Source: Verrucomicrobiota bacterium (lineage in GTDB: Bacteria; Verrucomicrobiota; Verrucomicrobiia; Limisphaerales; SXQI01). Taken from it: 27,143 nt of DNA. Position numbers and translations under genes: made by a program. How positions within the stretch are numbered: position 1 is the first letter of the stretch; each line of letters opens with the position of its first letter. Shown one piece after another: positions 7,814-16,231 of this stretch. Below the pieces are notes generated by a model. It was not told where the DNA came from and did not search any database. It saw nothing but the letters and a program-made list of their open reading frames with translations. The stretch spans positions 1-27,143 of the forward strand of contig WBXJ01000006.1 in NCBI GenBank assembly GCA_008933045.1, read 5' to 3'.

Positions 7814-8215
7814 TTAACGGCGAGTGCGATAAAACTTCGTGGGCGAACCCGCTGTGTTCACGCTGAAGGGAGAAGTCGCACCGACTTCATCACTATAAGT
7901 GCCATTCACTGTGGTGCTGGATTGCAGTATCCCAACGTAAACGAGGGAGGAACCAGAAGCCGATTGGGTCAGGCTGATGGTTGGCTGAACCGTAACCACG
8001 GTTCGGGCTTGATAGGTTTTGATGGCACCCAGGACTCCTGAGTCGTTGAGCAATGCCAGCGTTCCCGAGGCCGTCAGCGAAAACCATTCGACGTTCGCTC
8101 CACCGCCCCCTTCGAACCAAACAAGGCGGAGCGGGTAAACTCCTGGCTTTGGCACGTTGACAACAAACATGGAGCTGGAGATTCCCTCGACCTTTATACC
8201 CAAAAATGGTGACAT
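7814..8215 (-). CDS. Orphan C-terminal fragment of a verrucomicrobial secreted PA14-like protein
   Basis: A 133-residue ORF with no signal peptide. It looks like the tail of a much larger secreted protein. Residues 24-39 (PGVYPLRLVWFEGGGG) followed by ANVEWF resemble the end of the PA14/GLEYA-like domains common in verrucomicrobial surface proteins. LLNDSG and IKTYQAR also fit that context. The last 40 residues (LQSSTTVNGTYSDEV ... KFYRTRR) resemble the C-terminal beta domain found at the end of many exported proteins of this phylum. It starts six bases after the DUF1501 stop and lies in the same reading frame, separated only by that stop and two codons. It is either a remnant left by a deletion or a small accessory gene. 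A strong terminator follows. Confidence 0.6.
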   Translation of the reverse strand: MSPFLGIKVEGISSSMFVVNVPKPGVYPLRLVWFEGGGGANVEWFSLTASGTLALLNDSGVLGAIKTYQARTVVTVQPTISLTQSASGSSLVYVGILQSSTTVNGTYSDEVGATSPFSVNTAGSPTKFYRTRR

Positions 8216-8221
8216 GGAAAT

Positions 8222-9664
8222 TTAGGCCAGTATCCCTGAAACGATTTTACCGTGGACATCGGTCAACCTAAAATCACGCCCCGCGTAGCGATAGGTGAGT
8301 CGCTCATGATCTAATCCCAACAGGTGCAATATCGTTGCTTGCAAATCATGGACATGAACTGGATTTTCCGCAGCGTGATAACCGAGATCATCGGTCTTTC
8401 CAAAGGTCAAACCGCTTTTGATACCACCCCCCGCCATCCAGATGGAGTAGGCGGAAGGATGATGGTCTCGGCCCTGACTGCGTCCAAGGATTGGGTTGCT
8501 CTCGACCATCGGGGTGCGTCCAAACTCGCCGCCCCAAACGACAAGGGTATCATCCAGTAGCCCGCGTTGTTTCAGGTCCATCACTAGGGCGGCAGATGCG
8601 CGGTCGGTAGCGGTGCAATTTCCATCGACGTTTCCAGCCACATCGCTATGGCCGTCCCAACCTTCATGGTAGATATTCACAAACCGCACGCCTCGTTCGA
8701 TCATGCGCCGAGCTAATAAACAGGCTCGCGCAAAGCTCGGCTTGTCTGGATCGCATCCGTAAAGCTCCAAGGTCGCCTTGGATTCGCTTTTCAGATTCAT
8801 CAGATCGGGCGCGGAGGTTTGTAGCTTAAAAGCCATTTCGTAACTGGCGATACGAGTCGCGATTTCAGGATCCTTCACCACCTGCATGTGCTTGCGATTC
8901 ATGGCACCCAGGAGGTCGAGAGTATCCCGTTGGAGGCGGGTATCCACTCCCTCTGCGCTAGTGACATTGAGGATTGGATCGGCCTGGTTGCGAAACCTCA
9001 CTCCGGTGTAAATAGTGGGTAAGAATCCACTCGACCAGTTCGCTGCCCCCCCGCTGATTCCGCTGCCGGTGGACATGACGACGAAGGCCGGGAGGTCGCT
9101 GGCCTCTGCTCCGAGGCCGTAGCTAGCCCAAGAGCCAATCGAAGGCCGCCCGGGTTGGGCAAAACCGGTGTTGAAAAATATTTGGGCCGGTGCGTGGTTA
9201 AATTGATCGGTCTTAACTGTTTTTATCAGGCAGATTTCATCGACGATTTTTGCCAGATGGGGAAGAACCTCGGATAGCTCCATTCCACATTGGCCGTGTT
9301 TAGCAAATTTGAATTGGGGGCCCAGAACCGCAGCATCCGAACGGATGAATGCAAAACGTTGCCCGCCGATGACTGAGGGTGGCAGGGGTTTTCCTTGGAG
9401 TTTAATGAGGTCGGGCTTGTAGTCGAACATGTCCAACTGGCTGGGAGCGCCCGCCATGAAAAGATGGATGGCACGCTTCGCTTTGGGGGGGAAGTGCGGG
9501 GGGCGAGGTGCCATGGGATTGGCGAGGGCTGTGGGGACCACTGCTCGCGCCGCGAACGGTTCAGTAAGTAGGGAGGCTAATGCGAGCTTACCGACCCCGA
9601 TCCCGCATTCGTTGAAAAAATGTCGACGAGTGACGTTTTGAGCATATTGCCGGAGTGGATCCAT
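8222..9664 (-). CDS. DUF1501 domain protein (sulfatase/alkaline-phosphatase-like fold)
   Basis: A 480-residue DUF1501 protein. The N-terminus has TRRHFFNECGIGVGKLALAS (residues 12-31), the family's Tat-like leader. Family hallmarks visible later are HLFMAGAPSQLDMFDYKP, FVNIYHEGWDGHSD, VVWGGEFGRTP and GRDHHPSAYSIWMAGGG, the metal-binding-type Asp/His positions of an alkaline-phosphatase-like fold. The natural end (RLTDVHGKIVSGILA) is present, so the protein is full length. It starts two bases after the stop of the cytochrome/DUF1549/DUF1553 gene, its usual partner in planctomycetes and verrucomicrobia. These pairs are predicted to act on the surface or in the periplasm, often linked to polysaccharide use, but their biochemical reaction has not been established to my knowledge. 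No strong ribosome-binding site precedes the ATG. Confidence 0.95.
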   Translation of the reverse strand: MDPLRQYAQNVTRRHFFNECGIGVGKLALASLLTEPFAARAVVPTALANPMAPRPPHFPPKAKRAIHLFMAGAPSQLDMFDYKPDLIKLQGKPLPPSVIGGQRFAFIRSDAAVLGPQFKFAKHGQCGMELSEVLPHLAKIVDEICLIKTVKTDQFNHAPAQIFFNTGFAQPGRPSIGSWASYGLGAEASDLPAFVVMSTGSGISGGAANWSSGFLPTIYTGVRFRNQADPILNVTSAEGVDTRLQRDTLDLLGAMNRKHMQVVKDPEIATRIASYEMAFKLQTSAPDLMNLKSESKATLELYGCDPDKPSFARACLLARRMIERGVRFVNIYHEGWDGHSDVAGNVDGNCTATDRASAALVMDLKQRGLLDDTLVVWGGEFGRTPMVESNPILGRSQGRDHHPSAYSIWMAGGGIKSGLTFGKTDDLGYHAAENPVHVHDLQATILHLLGLDHERLTYRYAGRDFRLTDVHGKIVSGILA

Positions 9665-9666
9665 AA

Positions 9667-12600
9667 TTATTCTTTGGTAATCGCTTCGTCGAGATTGAGA
9701 ACCGCGCGGGCGACAGCGACCCAGGCAGCCATTTCCGGAGTTGATGCGTCCTTCGCCCCCGCAAGTTTGGCAGGATCAAGCTCCTTGGCAGTGAATCGAG
9801 CGGCTTGTTTCTGGTAAAAATCGATCAGCATCGTTTGCTCTTCGAGGGTTGGTGGGCGCGTCATGCAGCGGCGAAACAGTGCAGTGGCTTTGGCCGATGT
9901 GTCACCCGATTCGTTCGCGACGAGTTTGCCCAAGGCTTGAGCCATCTCCATCATCATTACGTCGTTCAAAAGAGTCAGGGCTTGCAAGGGTGTGTTGGAA
10001 ACCTCGCGGCGGGCGACGCAGGCTTCTCCTGTGGGGCCGTCGAAGGTGTTGAACATGGCGAAGGGTGCGGTGCGCTTCGCAAATGTGTAAAGGCTGCGGC
10101 GATAACGATCCTCCCCCGTGCTCGCCGTCCAAGTTAATGGGCCGTAAGCTCCATCGGTCGAAACGCTTGCAGGTTGAGGTGGGAAAACGCTGGGGCCACC
10201 TATTTTTGTCGAAAGCAAGCCACTCGCCCGTAACGTCGCGTCGCGCACTAACTCAGCATCCACCCGATAGCGTGGTCCCCGAGCCAGTAAAATATTCTGC
10301 GGATCGCGTTCCGTTAGTTCGGCGCGGATATCGGAGGACTGTTGATAGGTGGCACTCGTGACGATGAGTTTGTGGAGTTGTTTGAAGGACCACCGTTGTT
10401 TCCTGAACTCGACTGCGAGCCAGTCGAGTAATTCGGGGTGTGAGGGTGCCGCGCCTTGGAAACCGAAGTCCTCCAGAGTTCGGACGAGTCCTCGTCCAAA
10501 GAAGGCTTGCCACTGGCGGTTTACCATCACTCGGGCGGTCAAAGGATTTTTCTGTGATACGAGCCACTGGGCAAATTCTAAACGGTTCGTGGGTTGCTTC
10601 CCATCAAACTTGGAGAGAAACGCAGGGACTCCGGGAAAAACTTCCTCAACTGGTTGTAGAAACTCGCCGCGATTATGCAGGTGTGTCTTGCGTGCAGAAG
10701 CCGCAGGACGCTCGGACATGACGAGGGTGGTCGTGGCCTTGGTGGAGGAATCTCGAAGTTTTTGGATTTCTTGGCGTGCCTCTGCTAATTGGGGCGCTTT
10801 GTTCATGAACTGTTTACGCAGGATCACCTGATCCGCTGGAGTTCGACTGGGTTCAGGTTTGATGATTGATGATTCGACCTCCGTGGAAAGTCCACGTGCT
10901 TCGGCGGGTTGACGATCTGAAGTGACCGAGATACGAAATCGTCCCAAGCCACAGGCAAAATATTTTTCAAATATCATGCTTAACTGTAGACCCTGATCCG
11001 AGGTCAATGGTTCTCCGAGAACGAAGACCGCCGCGTGAGGTTTGCCATCACCATTCCCGATGGACCAACCCGTCAGTGGGTCGTCGTCGATCGTGCCTGC
11101 CCCAGCTTTACTTCCCACTGCACTCCCGCCATTTGCAAAATCGACCGAGGCACTTTTAAACTTGATGGGTTTACCGCCTGTGGTGGCTTTGAACTCACAC
11201 AAGAGGAAGTCGCCCTCGGGCCCTTCATAATAAGCGCGACCAGGCCCTCCTCGTGGGAGGGATGGATGCGGCAGCGCCTCCAACCGGATTGCGGTAATGT
11301 TCTGCAGCGGACCTGTGGTGCTAACTTCATAGGTGTCCTTCTTGGTCTGATCACCACTGGCGAGGACAGAGTAATCATCGAGAATCGTGAGAATCGGTTC
11401 GTTGCTTTTGGCTGCAGTGGGTTTCAAAACAGTCCATCGGATTGCTTTAGCAGCTTCAAGCTCCAACCAAGCAGTAAAGGATTTTTCAAACGCCTCTCGT
11501 CGTCGAACCTCCAGTGGAACAGCGCTTTTAACGGCAACCCCCAGAGTCAGTCTCACTCGACCCAGCAAATGTTTCGATCCATGCTGTTGTTCCAGTTGAA
11601 CCTCACAGCGCGTTCCTGCGAGTAATTTGATCGGCTTCTCCAACTCAAACGTAGCGGTGTGGTTCTTTGTCTCTTCGGGACTGATGGCCCAACCCGTTTT
11701 TAGATCCCCGTCAATTGCCTTATCGATTCCAAATCCCGTTTGAGAAAAATCTGCGGTAGCCTTGGCTAATTTGACAGGCGCGAGTTCGCTAGATGAGTTT
11801 GATCCTGAAACCATAAATCGCACTTCGCTCAGTACAAAATTCCCACTTGCACTGAAACCTGTGCCCTGTTTTGGGAGATCCTTGTTCGGGAAAGTTTCCA
11901 AGCGGAAAGATTTTGCATCAAGGTCATTCTCAATTGTGAAGGTGAATGTGGAGCTTGATGTTTCTTGTTCGTCAAATTGCCAAGAATTATCTTCCGATCG
12001 CATGGCCGCCGTGCCCGGCTTGGTTGTCGCTTTCGTGAAAGGTGTTTGCCACACTAGGTCATCCACAAGGAATTTAGAGGGCATCTCCATCTCTAATTGC
12101 GCGATTTTTGCCTCAATTTCCTTCCGATTTTCCTGCAACTCCGGAGTGAGGATGTCCATTTTGGGTTCCTCCGCGTTGTTCAGCAACGCCATCACTCGGT
12201 AATACTCATGATGTGTGATCGGGTCATATTTATGAGTATGACATTGTGCGCATCCGATGGTCAGACCCAACCAAGCTGTGCCGGTCGTGCTGACCCGATC
12301 GACCATCGCGTGGTAACGAAATTCCAGCGGATCAGCCCCACCCTCCTCGTTGAGCATGGTGTTCCGGTGAAAACCGGTCGCAACACGATCGGCCACCGTG
12401 GCGTTAGGAAGCATGTCTCCAGCGATCTGTTTGATCGTGAACTGGTCGAAAGGCATATCGTCATTCAATGATTGGATGACCCAATCGCGGTAAGGCCAAA
12501 TTGAGCGTGCTCGATCCTTTTCGTAGCCGTTGGTATCGGCATACCGAGCCAAGTCCAGCCAACGACGAGCCCATCGTTCTCCGTATTGAGGCGAGTCCAT

Positions 12601-13248
12601 GAGGCGATCCACCAAGCGTTCAACCGCCTTGGGGCCAGTATCATTTACAAATACATCGGCTTCATCGGGAGTGGGGGGCAGTCCAATTAAATCGAGATAA
12701 AGCCGTCGAACCAAGGCATGACGACCAGCGCGAGGAGAAGGTTGAAGCCCTTCTTTCTCGAGTCGAGCCAACGTAAAATAATCAACGGCATTTTGAGGCC
12801 AAGTTTTAGCTTTAACTTTGGGGAGTGGAGATTGGTGCGGAGCAACAAAAGCCCAATGAGTCTCATATTTGGCCCCCGCAGCAACCCAGTCTTGTAAGAG
12901 CTGTTTCTGCTCTGAACTGAGAGATTTTTTAGTAGACGGTGGTGGCATTACCTCGTCGGGATCAGTCGAAAGAATTCGTTTAATCAGCTCACTCTCGTTC
13001 GGTTTGCCAGGGATAAACGCTCGCTGGCCTGATTTGGCGGGTTGCAACGCTGTGGTCGCATCATCCAACCGCAGTTTACTCTTCCGACCCTTATCGTCAG
13101 CACCGTGACATTTGAAGCAGTTCTCAGAGAGAATAGGTCGAATCTCGCGGTTGAAACTGATGCTGGCTTTAGAAGCGGCTTGCAGCAAAAAGCTCCCGTC
13201 AGCAATCCCTAGCAAAAAAATGGTTAAAGCGACAGTCGTTGCTCTCAT
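9667..13248 (-). CDS. PSCyt1 cytochrome c / DUF1549 / DUF1553 secreted protein
   Basis: A 1193-residue exported protein. An N-terminal signal peptide (about 1-25) is followed by a planctomycete-type cytochrome c domain with heme motif CFKCH (44-48) and a possible axial Met in MPPP (101-104). DUF1549 spans roughly 148-360 and includes a second CxxCH (CAQCH, 333-337). A middle region then holds two similar beta-rich modules, each with a RLE(T/A) opening, an ADF/VDF strand, a ...DGD/DDD.TGW motif and a GR(V/F)R strand. DUF1553 fills the C-terminal third (VMVNRQWQAFFGRGLVRT ... TPLQALTLLND). Two heme motifs imply a periplasmic electron-transfer role, but the reaction is unknown. It heads an operon with DUF1501. 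The 96 bases upstream hold no convincing -35/-10 pair. Confidence 0.95.
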   Translation of the reverse strand: MRATTVALTIFLLGIADGSFLLQAASKASISFNREIRPILSENCFKCHGADDKGRKSKLRLDDATTALQPAKSGQRAFIPGKPNESELIKRILSTDPDEVMPPPSTKKSLSSEQKQLLQDWVAAGAKYETHWAFVAPHQSPLPKVKAKTWPQNAVDYFTLARLEKEGLQPSPRAGRHALVRRLYLDLIGLPPTPDEADVFVNDTGPKAVERLVDRLMDSPQYGERWARRWLDLARYADTNGYEKDRARSIWPYRDWVIQSLNDDMPFDQFTIKQIAGDMLPNATVADRVATGFHRNTMLNEEGGADPLEFRYHAMVDRVSTTGTAWLGLTIGCAQCHTHKYDPITHHEYYRVMALLNNAEEPKMDILTPELQENRKEIEAKIAQLEMEMPSKFLVDDLVWQTPFTKATTKPGTAAMRSEDNSWQFDEQETSSSTFTFTIENDLDAKSFRLETFPNKDLPKQGTGFSASGNFVLSEVRFMVSGSNSSSELAPVKLAKATADFSQTGFGIDKAIDGDLKTGWAISPEETKNHTATFELEKPIKLLAGTRCEVQLEQQHGSKHLLGRVRLTLGVAVKSAVPLEVRRREAFEKSFTAWLELEAAKAIRWTVLKPTAAKSNEPILTILDDYSVLASGDQTKKDTYEVSTTGPLQNITAIRLEALPHPSLPRGGPGRAYYEGPEGDFLLCEFKATTGGKPIKFKSASVDFANGGSAVGSKAGAGTIDDDPLTGWSIGNGDGKPHAAVFVLGEPLTSDQGLQLSMIFEKYFACGLGRFRISVTSDRQPAEARGLSTEVESSIIKPEPSRTPADQVILRKQFMNKAPQLAEARQEIQKLRDSSTKATTTLVMSERPAASARKTHLHNRGEFLQPVEEVFPGVPAFLSKFDGKQPTNRLEFAQWLVSQKNPLTARVMVNRQWQAFFGRGLVRTLEDFGFQGAAPSHPELLDWLAVEFRKQRWSFKQLHKLIVTSATYQQSSDIRAELTERDPQNILLARGPRYRVDAELVRDATLRASGLLSTKIGGPSVFPPQPASVSTDGAYGPLTWTASTGEDRYRRSLYTFAKRTAPFAMFNTFDGPTGEACVARREVSNTPLQALTLLNDVMMMEMAQALGKLVANESGDTSAKATALFRRCMTRPPTLEEQTMLIDFYQKQAARFTAKELDPAKLAGAKDASTPEMAAWVAVARAVLNLDEAITKE

Positions 13249-13344
13249 GTATAATTACACAGCAAGGTATCTCAATCACATCACTTTTCAAACGAGATTT
13301 GGTGATAATTCCGGTTGAGTCGCAGACTGCGGTCGCAACTCTGG

Positions 13345-15441
13345 CTACACGATGGTGACTGGGCAGTGGGGCACAGCTTTTAAAAAAGCCTTGCCGTACT
13401 GTTTAGTGATGACCCGACTGTCGAGGACGACGACGATGCCGGAATCATTTTTTGTGCGGATGAGTCGCCCCACACCTTGTCGGAATTTGAGAACGGCTTC
13501 GGGGAGTGAAAAATCAAAGAATGGTTTACCACCCTCGGCTTCGATTTTCTCGAGTCGCGCTTCGATGAGGGGGTGATCGGGCACTGCAAAGGGTAGGCGG
13601 GTAATGATGAGGTTGGAGAGGGCTTCACCCGGGACGTCGACACCCTGCCAAAAGCTTTCGGTGCCAAAGAGGACGGAGTTGATATCCGTCTTGAACCGCT
13701 CCAGAAGAAGGGTGCGCGGTGTACCGGTGCCTTGGACATGGCATTCAATCGCGAGTTCTTCAAAAAATGGCTGGAGTGCTTCGGCCATGTCCTGCATGAG
13801 TCGGTAGCTGGTGAAGAGCACCATCGCTTTGCCGTGAGTCAATCCAATAAAGTGCCGGAGCCACCGTGCGAGCTCTCGTTGGAAGTTAGGCTCACGAGGT
13901 TCTGGCATTTTGCTGACCAGATAAAGTTTCATCTGGGTTTCGTAGTCGAAGGGTGAGCCTACTTGGAGTTGGTCGGCATCCGAGCCGCCGACGCGCTTGG
14001 CGAAATAAGACAGGCCAGCACGGGCTTGAAAACCAAGGCCACTCTGTCGAGCATCCATCGAGAGAGTGGCACTCGTCATGATCACGGAGGTATCTGCCAG
14101 AAAAAGGTGGGTGCGAAGGAACTTGGCTACGTCGATCGGGGCGGTGTGAAGGGTCAGATTTTTCTGAGTTTTTCCCGAGCGATCTACCCAATAAACAAGT
14201 TCCGCTGCTTCATGGCATAGGAACACTCGGATGCCATCGTGGAGTTCGCCGAGGCGTCGGTTGCTTTCGAGTAATTCTTGGCCCGTATCTTTGTCCTGAG
14301 TTGATTTGATCAGTTCGCTGATGGATTCTCGAAGGCGTTGGAGGGGAAGGGTGATGTTGTCCTTGACCAGATCAGGAAGACGAATGCGAAGCTCCGTCCA
14401 CAGGCGTGATCCTCGGTGGGAAGGATCGGAATCTGGCACATTTAACGAATCCGTGTTCCGTCGATGCAATTGGTCGCAAGCCTCTTCGATCTGATCAAAA
14501 AAACTGTGCGAAGCGTCGAGTAACTCCTCAACTTGTCGGGTTATTTGACCTTGTAATAATAGGCCCAGTAATCCTTTTTTTGTCGCAGGATTCCAAAGAC
14601 GTTGAACCGCAAAACGTAACTGCGCGTTCGAGACAGCACTGCCGATATGACGGGAGGCGACATGTTCGAGCGTGTGGGCTTCGTCGAAAATCAGGAAGTC
14701 GTTTTTGAAAAGGATTCCGTTTTCAATATCCTCCTCACCTGAACCCAGCAACGTGAAAAACAGGGTGTGGTTGAGAACGAGGACATCGGCAGCCATGATC
14801 CGGCTGCGGGCCCGTTGAAAAAAACAGACCTTCGAGTGTTCAGCGAACTCAGAACCATGACCACAGAGTTTGGTTGAGCAGAGGCCTCGCTCGGAACAAA
14901 CTTGAGCCCAGACTTTCGGGTTAGGCTCAATTTCAAAATCAGAAAGGCTGCCGTCCTCAGTTTTTTGTGACCATTCTAGGAGCCGTTTGAGCTCTTCAAT
15001 TTCAGGGGAGGTAAACAGGCTATCGGCTTGTTGGAAGGCTTTGTGGAGACGACGGGTGCAAAGGTAGTTGCCGCGACCCTTCAACATCGCGTAGTTGAAG
15101 CGGACTGGCAGAGCCTGCGTTAACATGGGCAAGTCTTTGCCGATGAGTTGTTCCTGCAAGTTGATTGTGTGGGTGCAAATGATTGCCTTTTTTTTGTTCG
15201 GCACGGCGTAAAGGATTGCCGGAATCAAGTACCCGAGGCTTTTGCCGACGCCTGTGCCTGCTTCAACAATGAGGTGGCGGCCTTGCTGCAACGATCGTGT
15301 GACAGCCACGGCCATCTCTTGTTGCTCGGGGCGATACTCGAAATTACTTGCTCGGGAGAGAAGGCCGTTATCGGAAAAGATCGCCTGCACCTGCGCAACG
15401 AGATCACCGTCAACAGATTGGGGATCGAGCGTTGAAATCAT
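13345..15441 (-). CDS. dinG: DinG/XPD-family ATP-dependent DNA helicase
   Basis: A 698-residue superfamily 2 helicase. The Q-motif region EYRPEQQEMA precedes Walker A AGTGVGKS (61-68). The Walker B box is DEAH (253-256). Motif V lies in SFWQGVDVPGEALSN and motif VI in QGVGRLIRTKNDSG. Between Walker A and Walker B are cysteines 128, 182, 188, 193 and 206, four of which probably hold the 4Fe-4S cluster typical of XPD/DinG 5'-3' helicases. DinG unwinds R-loops and other structures that block replication forks. There is no exonuclease domain at the N-terminus, unlike Firmicutes DinG. It begins 21 bases after the beta-helix protein gene, so the two are probably co-transcribed. The only ribosome-binding-like bases (AGG) sit against the ATG. 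Confidence 0.92.
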   Translation of the reverse strand: MISTLDPQSVDGDLVAQVQAIFSDNGLLSRASNFEYRPEQQEMAVAVTRSLQQGRHLIVEAGTGVGKSLGYLIPAILYAVPNKKKAIICTHTINLQEQLIGKDLPMLTQALPVRFNYAMLKGRGNYLCTRRLHKAFQQADSLFTSPEIEELKRLLEWSQKTEDGSLSDFEIEPNPKVWAQVCSERGLCSTKLCGHGSEFAEHSKVCFFQRARSRIMAADVLVLNHTLFFTLLGSGEEDIENGILFKNDFLIFDEAHTLEHVASRHIGSAVSNAQLRFAVQRLWNPATKKGLLGLLLQGQITRQVEELLDASHSFFDQIEEACDQLHRRNTDSLNVPDSDPSHRGSRLWTELRIRLPDLVKDNITLPLQRLRESISELIKSTQDKDTGQELLESNRRLGELHDGIRVFLCHEAAELVYWVDRSGKTQKNLTLHTAPIDVAKFLRTHLFLADTSVIMTSATLSMDARQSGLGFQARAGLSYFAKRVGGSDADQLQVGSPFDYETQMKLYLVSKMPEPREPNFQRELARWLRHFIGLTHGKAMVLFTSYRLMQDMAEALQPFFEELAIECHVQGTGTPRTLLLERFKTDINSVLFGTESFWQGVDVPGEALSNLIITRLPFAVPDHPLIEARLEKIEAEGGKPFFDFSLPEAVLKFRQGVGRLIRTKNDSGIVVVLDSRVITKQYGKAFLKAVPHCPVTIV

Positions 15442-15462
15442 CCTGGAATAGCGACTAATGGC

Positions 15463-16149
15463 TCAAGTGCTCCGTGCGTGACGGATGACAACTTCCTGAG
15501 TTGCTTTATTTTTTACAATCAGACGATCCGGCAAAATTCCACGCCAATTGGTGTTGGGGTAAATGACTGATTGCCGTCCGATGATCGTTCCTGGATTGAG
15601 GACCGCATTGCAACCGATGTCGCATTCATCCCCGAGCAACGCACCAAATTTGCGGAGACCTGTATCAAAAGGGACGCCTTCCTTCTCCACAAAGATATTC
15701 CCTGGGACGAGCTTTACGTTGGAAATTTTGACGCCTGCACCGAGGTGCGCTTTGTGCCCAAGAATCGAGTCACCGACATAATTGTAATGAGGAACTTGCA
15801 CACGATTAAACAGCACGGAGTGTTTGATCTCGGAGGCGTTACCCACGACGCAACCATCACCAATGATGACATCTTCACGGATATAGGCGTTGTGACGGAT
15901 TTGACAGTTACGTCCGATGATGGCGGGTCCTTTGATCATGGCACCGTGCTCTACGACTGTGCCTTCTCCGATGAACACGAGGTCGCCAATAAAAGGTTGT
16001 CCTTCGGCGCGATGGTGGCGGCCCGGCTTCAGGTTTTTTTGGATGTAATCTTTTAGACGCTTCAGCGCGTCCCACGCATCCTCGCAGCTTTCGAACAAGG
16101 AGGCGTGTTCGGTTTGTGTCAGATCAAATAGATCAGCAGGTTTGAACAT
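15463..16149 (-). CDS. Left-handed beta-helix (hexapeptide-repeat) acyltransferase-like protein
   Basis: A 228-residue protein. After a helical N-terminal segment of about 45 residues come successive hexapeptide repeats, e.g. IGDLVFIGEGTVVEHGA, IIGRNCQIRHNAYI, VIIGDGCVVGNAS, SILGHKAHLGAGV, LLGDECDIGCNAVL and IIGRQSVIYPN. These form a left-handed beta helix, as in the acetyltransferase half of GlmU and in LpxA/LpxD. The nucleotidyltransferase half of GlmU is absent. Related stand-alone proteins in chlamydiae and verrucomicrobia are usually annotated as GlmU-like or UDP-GlcNAc pyrophosphorylase-related. A role in sugar-nucleotide or envelope precursor acylation is inference; I cannot assign substrate or acyl donor. 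It precedes the DinG-family gene by 21 bases. An 82-base gap separates it from the protease gene upstream. Confidence 0.85.
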   Translation of the reverse strand: MFKPADLFDLTQTEHASLFESCEDAWDALKRLKDYIQKNLKPGRHHRAEGQPFIGDLVFIGEGTVVEHGAMIKGPAIIGRNCQIRHNAYIREDVIIGDGCVVGNASEIKHSVLFNRVQVPHYNYVGDSILGHKAHLGAGVKISNVKLVPGNIFVEKEGVPFDTGLRKFGALLGDECDIGCNAVLNPGTIIGRQSVIYPNTNWRGILPDRLIVKNKATQEVVIRHARST

Positions 16150-16231
16150 CCTGATAAAGTAATCTGCAAGTGCTCAGGGGCAAGCCAAGACCGCTTGTTT
16201 TTGAAAACGTTGCTTCACCGCTAGGAGTAAT

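Noticed and set aside
13316..13342. Imperfect inverted repeat (GAGT..GCG / ..GCGACTC) after the DinG-family gene
   Set aside because: It needs two G-T pairs, has a large loop, and no T tract follows on the minus strand, so it is not supported as a terminator.
16181..16202. CAAGC/GCTTG hairpin followed by five T on the plus strand
   Set aside because: It has terminator shape only for plus-strand transcription and no plus-strand gene precedes it. The five-base stem is likely chance.
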